Below, in pieces: positions 24,052 to 26,707 of a DNA stretch of 26,707 bases (within the stretch, counting starts at the first letter, position 1; each line of letters begins with the position of its first letter). Source of the DNA: Clostridiaceae bacterium (GTDB taxonomy: Bacteria > Bacillota > Clostridia > Oscillospirales > Acutalibacteraceae). The stretch is from assembly GCA_016293225.1 (NCBI GenBank), contig JAEDEQ010000018.1, forward strand, positions 1 to 26,707, given 5' to 3'. The notes below the pieces were generated by a model, which ran no database searches, was not told the DNA's origin, and saw nothing but the letters and a program-made list of their open reading frames with translations. Both the position numbers and the translations under genes were made by a program.

Positions 24052-25010
24052 TTTCTTTTGCGCGCCTCCTCATATTTTTCGTATGCCTTGATGATATCCT
24101 GCACCAGTCTGTGGCGGACAACGTCCTTTTCGGAAAAGCGGACGGTCTGAATATCGTCAATGTTCTTCAGAATTTTGATTATGTCAACAAGACCGGAGCG
24201 CTTTCCGTCCGGCAGGTCAATCTGCGTAATATCTCCGGTAACAACAATTTTTGAGTTGAAGCCGAGACGGGTCAAAAACATTTTCATCTGCTCGGTGGTT
24301 GTGTTCTGCGCCTCGTCAAGGATTATGAAGCTGTCGTCCAGCGTGCGTCCGCGCATATACGCAAGCGGCGCAACCTCAATATTTCCGCGTTCCTGATAGC
24401 GCTGAAAGCTTTCCGGCCCGAGCATATCAAACAGCGCGTCATACAGCGGCCGGAGATAGGGGTCAACCTTCTGCTGGAGATCGCCGGGGAGAAAGCCGAG
24501 CTTTTCGCCCGCTTCAACGGCGGGGCGGGTCAGAATGATGCGGTTAACCTCCTTGGCTCTGAAAGCGCTGACAGCCATTGCAACGGCAAGATAGGTCTTG
24601 CCTGTTCCCGCAGGGCCGACGCCGATGACGATGGTGTTGTTTTTGATAGCTTCGATATATTTTTTTTGCCCGAGTGTTTTGGCCTTGACCGGCTTTCCCT
24701 TTGCGGTGATGCAAACGCAGTCGCCGCCCACCTGCGAAAGCTTGTCGTCGTTGCCCTCCTTAACAAGGGAAATAACATAGCGGACGTTTTGCTCGCCCAA
24801 TGTCTCCCCCTTTGAAACAAGGGTAAGCAGCCCGTTAACGGCGCGCTGAGCAAGGGCGCAGTGCTCCTCGTCTCCCTGAATTTTCAGCTCGCTTCCGCGG
24901 CTGACAACAGAGACGGAAAACTCGCTTTCAATAAGTCTGATATTTTCGTCAAACGAACCGAACAGGCTGACCGCGTGTTCAATTCTTTCAATATTGACAA
25001 TGCGCTCCAA
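24048..25010 (-). CDS. phoH: PhoH-family ATPase
   Basis: This encodes a PhoH-like P-loop ATPase of about 320 residues, thought to act with YbeY in RNA metabolism. In the numbering from the upstream ATG, the Walker A motif is GPAGTGKT (139-146) and Walker B is FIILDEAQN (235-243); the TRPAVEAGEKLGFLPGD and VTGDITQIDLP segments are characteristic. The TTG at 25008-25010 is preferred as start: AAGGAG lies ten bases upstream and MERIVNIERIEHAVSLFG matches the family N-terminus. An ATG at 25031 has no ribosome site before it; in fact that AAGGAG sits inside the extension. The gene has its own promoter and leads ybeY and dgkA. Confidence 0.93.
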   Translation of the reverse strand: MERIVNIERIEHAVSLFGSFDENIRLIESEFSVSVVSRGSELKIQGDEEHCALAQRAVNGLLTLVSKGETLGEQNVRYVISLVKEGNDDKLSQVGGDCVCITAKGKPVKAKTLGQKKYIEAIKNNTIVIGVGPAGTGKTYLAVAMAVSAFRAKEVNRIILTRPAVEAGEKLGFLPGDLQQKVDPYLRPLYDALFDMLGPESFQRYQERGNIEVAPLAYMRGRTLDDSFIILDEAQNTTTEQMKMFLTRLGFNSKIVVTGDITQIDLPDGKRSGLVDIIKILKNIDDIQTVRFSEKDVVRHRLVQDIIKAYEKYEEARKRK

Positions 25011-25060
25011 CCGGGCAACACTCCTTAACATCCGTCTGTTTCATATGTTATATCGGATAT

Positions 25061-25088
25061 ATTATACCACAATTTTTCAGTTTGTGAA
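25061..25088 (-). promoter_or_regulatory. Extended -10 promoter before phoH
   Basis: On the minus strand TTCACA is followed 16 bases later by TATAAT, and the -10 is preceded by TGG, forming TGnTATAAT. It allows phoH, ybeY and dgkA to be expressed separately from the sporulation-linked yqfC and yqfD. Confidence 0.65.
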
Positions 25089-25128
25089 CAGAAAACCGAA
25101 GATTTTTGTCGCCGTTTTTGCTGAAAAA

Positions 25129-26298
25129 TCAGCCCGTTTCAAACAAAAGTTTTTGCTTTTCGCCAATGAAGTCAATGCATTCGTTTTCCGAGCTTATCAG
25201 AACGCCTTTCTGCGTTTTTGAAAGCGATATTTCCGTATTCAAAACAAGGGTGTTTCCGTACTCTTCAAAAGCCTTTGCCGTATAACCGTCAAGCGCCCGT
25301 TCAAGAACGCAGTCCGGCGCTTTTTCCTCCTCCTTGTAATAAAGGCGGGTGCATTTAACGAGCGTGAACGGCAACGGAACACCCCTCAGGCAAAGCTGCT
25401 TTTCGCTTTCGTGCTCTTCAAAAAGTCCGCCTTTTTTGAAAAAGCCGAGCGGTATTTTCAGGGAAAAAATGCGAAGATAATTAACGCTGTCCTCTTTCAG
25501 GTACACACGCTGTTTTTCCTGCGCAGGAGAAAAAAAGGAAAGGCTGTCCTCATGATACGCCGTAATTTTTCCGCGCGCTTCGCGAAATACCGAGGACAAA
25601 TCGCGGTTTTCAACAATGCCGCTGATGAGCAGGTCGCCCTTTTTAACGCCGTTGCCCTCCCGGTTCGCCTTTGTTCCGTTATAAACCTGCAAAGACAAAA
25701 GCAGACCGTCAAAATCGGCAACAATGTTGCACGGCTCGCCGTAGGTTTTGCTTTCCGGCTTCTGAATGTAATCGCGCACCTCAATGACCGCGCGGCAGCC
25801 GGAGATGTTGACGGCCGCCCAGAGCAGCTTTCCGTTCATCTCGGTAATCATTGAATCGGACAGCTCATGAACGTCAATTTTCGGAATGAACGCGCCCTCG
25901 CGCAAGCCGAAGCTTTTTGCAACCGAAAGAATTTCCTCGCGGCTGAGCCTTTCGCTGCCGACAGTGTCAACGCTCCAGAGAAAAAGCGACATTATGCACA
26001 TGAAAACGGCAAAGAACGCCGCCCCGATTGCAAGACCAACCCTGTTCCTGTTTCTGAACAGAAAAAAAGGCAGACCGTGCTTTGAAAGGCAGGAAAGCCG
26101 CATTCCGCTCCTTTTTGCAACGGGGCGAAGCTTTTTGTAATCGCGCGCGGTGACAAAGCCCTCCAGCCTTTCCTCATTGAAAGAGAGCGAGCGAACCTTG
26201 ATTTTTTGAAGATCGCACAAATTTACAAAGCGCTCGGCAAAGCCGCCGTATGCGCAGAACCTTACATAGCCGAAAAGCAGCCTGAAAAGCTCAAACAA
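25129..26298 (-). CDS. yqfD: Sporulation protein YqfD
   Basis: This encodes a 389-residue membrane protein of the YqfD/SpoIV-type family. The start MFELFRLLFGYVRF, followed by GGFAERFVNLCD, matches the family. A membrane helix lies at about 87-109, followed by a large exported domain with a POTRA-like segment (DTVGSERLSREEILSVAKSF). The TTG at 26296-26298 is preferred: GGGGAG lies just upstream. An earlier in-frame TTG at 26331 overlaps yqfC by 17 bases and has no good ribosome site. In Bacillus it is controlled by sigma-E in the mother cell. Its presence suggests a spore-forming lineage or ancestry. Confidence 0.9.
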   Translation of the reverse strand: MFELFRLLFGYVRFCAYGGFAERFVNLCDLQKIKVRSLSFNEERLEGFVTARDYKKLRPVAKRSGMRLSCLSKHGLPFFLFRNRNRVGLAIGAAFFAVFMCIMSLFLWSVDTVGSERLSREEILSVAKSFGLREGAFIPKIDVHELSDSMITEMNGKLLWAAVNISGCRAVIEVRDYIQKPESKTYGEPCNIVADFDGLLLSLQVYNGTKANREGNGVKKGDLLISGIVENRDLSSVFREARGKITAYHEDSLSFFSPAQEKQRVYLKEDSVNYLRIFSLKIPLGFFKKGGLFEEHESEKQLCLRGVPLPFTLVKCTRLYYKEEEKAPDCVLERALDGYTAKAFEEYGNTLVLNTEISLSKTQKGVLISSENECIDFIGEKQKLLFETG

Positions 26299-26314
26299 TG
26301 CCCTCTCCCCTTTC

Positions 26315-26584
26315 TCATGTTCCGAATTCAAGCGCCAGAATGTCTCCCGTAACGCTCACACGGTCGCCCGAGAGATTGCTGATGCACAGGCAGTCTCCGC
26401 TGAACTTCACCGTTACGCCGCGGCAGTTGAGCCGCACAACGCTTTTGTCATACTCGATTATTCCGCACGAGCCTTCAACGGTTGCCTCGCGGTTTGAGGA
26501 AAGCTCAATATGCGGCAGGAGCAGCTCGTTTTCCGCTCCGAGCGCCGACAGCTCCTCAATTCTTCCTCTGATATTTTTCGGCAT
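26315..26584 (-). CDS. yqfC: Sporulation protein YqfC
   Basis: This encodes an 89-residue protein of the YqfC family. It has a positively charged N-terminus, then HIELSSNREATVEGSCGIIEYD and a VTVKFSGDCLCISNLSGD segment typical of the family. The ATG at 26584 has GAAAGGA about 11 bases upstream. It precedes yqfD by about 16 bp, as in Bacillus. Function in sporulation is not well defined. Confidence 0.88.
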   Translation of the reverse strand: MPKNIRGRIEELSALGAENELLLPHIELSSNREATVEGSCGIIEYDKSVVRLNCRGVTVKFSGDCLCISNLSGDRVSVTGDILALEFGT

Positions 26585-26626
26585 AGCTTACCCGTTCCTT
26601 TCATCAATGCTGTATTATTAAAATAT

Positions 26627-26638
26627 GCTTTTAAAAGC
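26627..26638. repeat. Perfect palindrome upstream of yqfC
   Basis: GCTTTTAAAAGC is a perfect 12-base palindrome about 43 bases before the yqfC ATG. It may be an operator or a chance AT-rich match. No clear sigma-A promoter for yqfC was found here. Confidence 0.3.
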
Positions 26639-26644
26639 GATGAT

Positions 26645-26687
26645 ATCACCCTCTCGTCAGGCATAGTATCTACTGAAAGAGGGTGAT
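26645..26687. repeat. Inverted repeat upstream of yqfC
   Basis: ATCACCCTCT at 26645-26654 pairs perfectly with AGAGGGTGAT at 26678-26687 around a 23-base loop. No T tract follows on either strand. It may be the end of the upstream gene's terminator region or a binding site; the window ends 20 bases later. Confidence 0.45.
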
Positions 26688-26707
26688 TGTTATTAATAAA
26701 GTGATAC

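Noticed and set aside
1..26707. CRISPR arrays, insertion sequences, tRNA and rRNA genes
   Set aside because: No series of regularly spaced repeats, no transposase or terminal inverted repeats with target duplications, and no cloverleaf-like or rRNA-like sequence was seen.

Overview
The window looks like a chromosomal segment from a low-to-mid GC, Gram-positive Clostridia bacterium, most likely a gut Oscillospirales/Ruminococcus-type lineage. The evidence is the conserved Firmicutes block yqfC-yqfD-phoH-ybeY-dgkA (yqfC and yqfD are sporulation-associated), the ywiB-argS pair, a paired M16 peptidase locus of the ymfF/ymfH type, an OmpR/HisKA two-component system next to an HtrA protease, a BspA-like leucine-rich surface protein, and strong AGGAGG ribosome sites with several GTG and TTG starts. 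No rRNA, tRNA, CRISPR array, transposase or phage gene was seen.

Layout. (a) 1-4302, minus strand: a response regulator and sensor kinase gene pair is followed downstream by a membrane-anchored HtrA-type protease, an arrangement resembling the CssRS-HtrA secretion-stress module. (b) 4407-6723, minus: ywiB (DUF1934) and argS form an operon. (c) 6806-10154, plus: two tandem paralogous secreted LCAT-like alpha/beta hydrolases, each with its own promoter and terminator. (d) 10272-16030, plus: two overlapping M16 peptidase genes, then a three-gene DUF3791/DUF3990/DUF3791-like cassette coupled by ATGA overlaps, then topoisomerase III. (e) 16079-19831, plus: glycolytic genes pgk, tpiA and gpmI, with a terminator-like hairpin before gpmI. 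(f) 19847-22546, minus: an 869-residue secreted LRR/Ig-like/cysteine-repeat protein. (g) 22547-22978: AT-rich gap with a possible tiny ORF and a strong bidirectional terminator. (h) 23004-26584, minus: dgkA, ybeY, phoH, yqfD and yqfC.

The genes most likely to hold something undescribed are the DUF3791-DUF3990-DUF3791-like cassette (a putative ADP-ribosyltransferase flanked by two similar small proteins, toxin-antitoxin-like), the amphipathic aromatic C-terminal tail shared by otherwise unrelated secreted proteins (hydrolase 1, the LRR protein and, more weakly, HtrA), the two hydrolases with altered nucleophile elbows, the dgkA start whose ribosome site is separated from its ATG by a perfect-fit hairpin, and the small ORF interrupted by an in-frame TGA. 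All functional assignments come from reading motifs; no database search was run.
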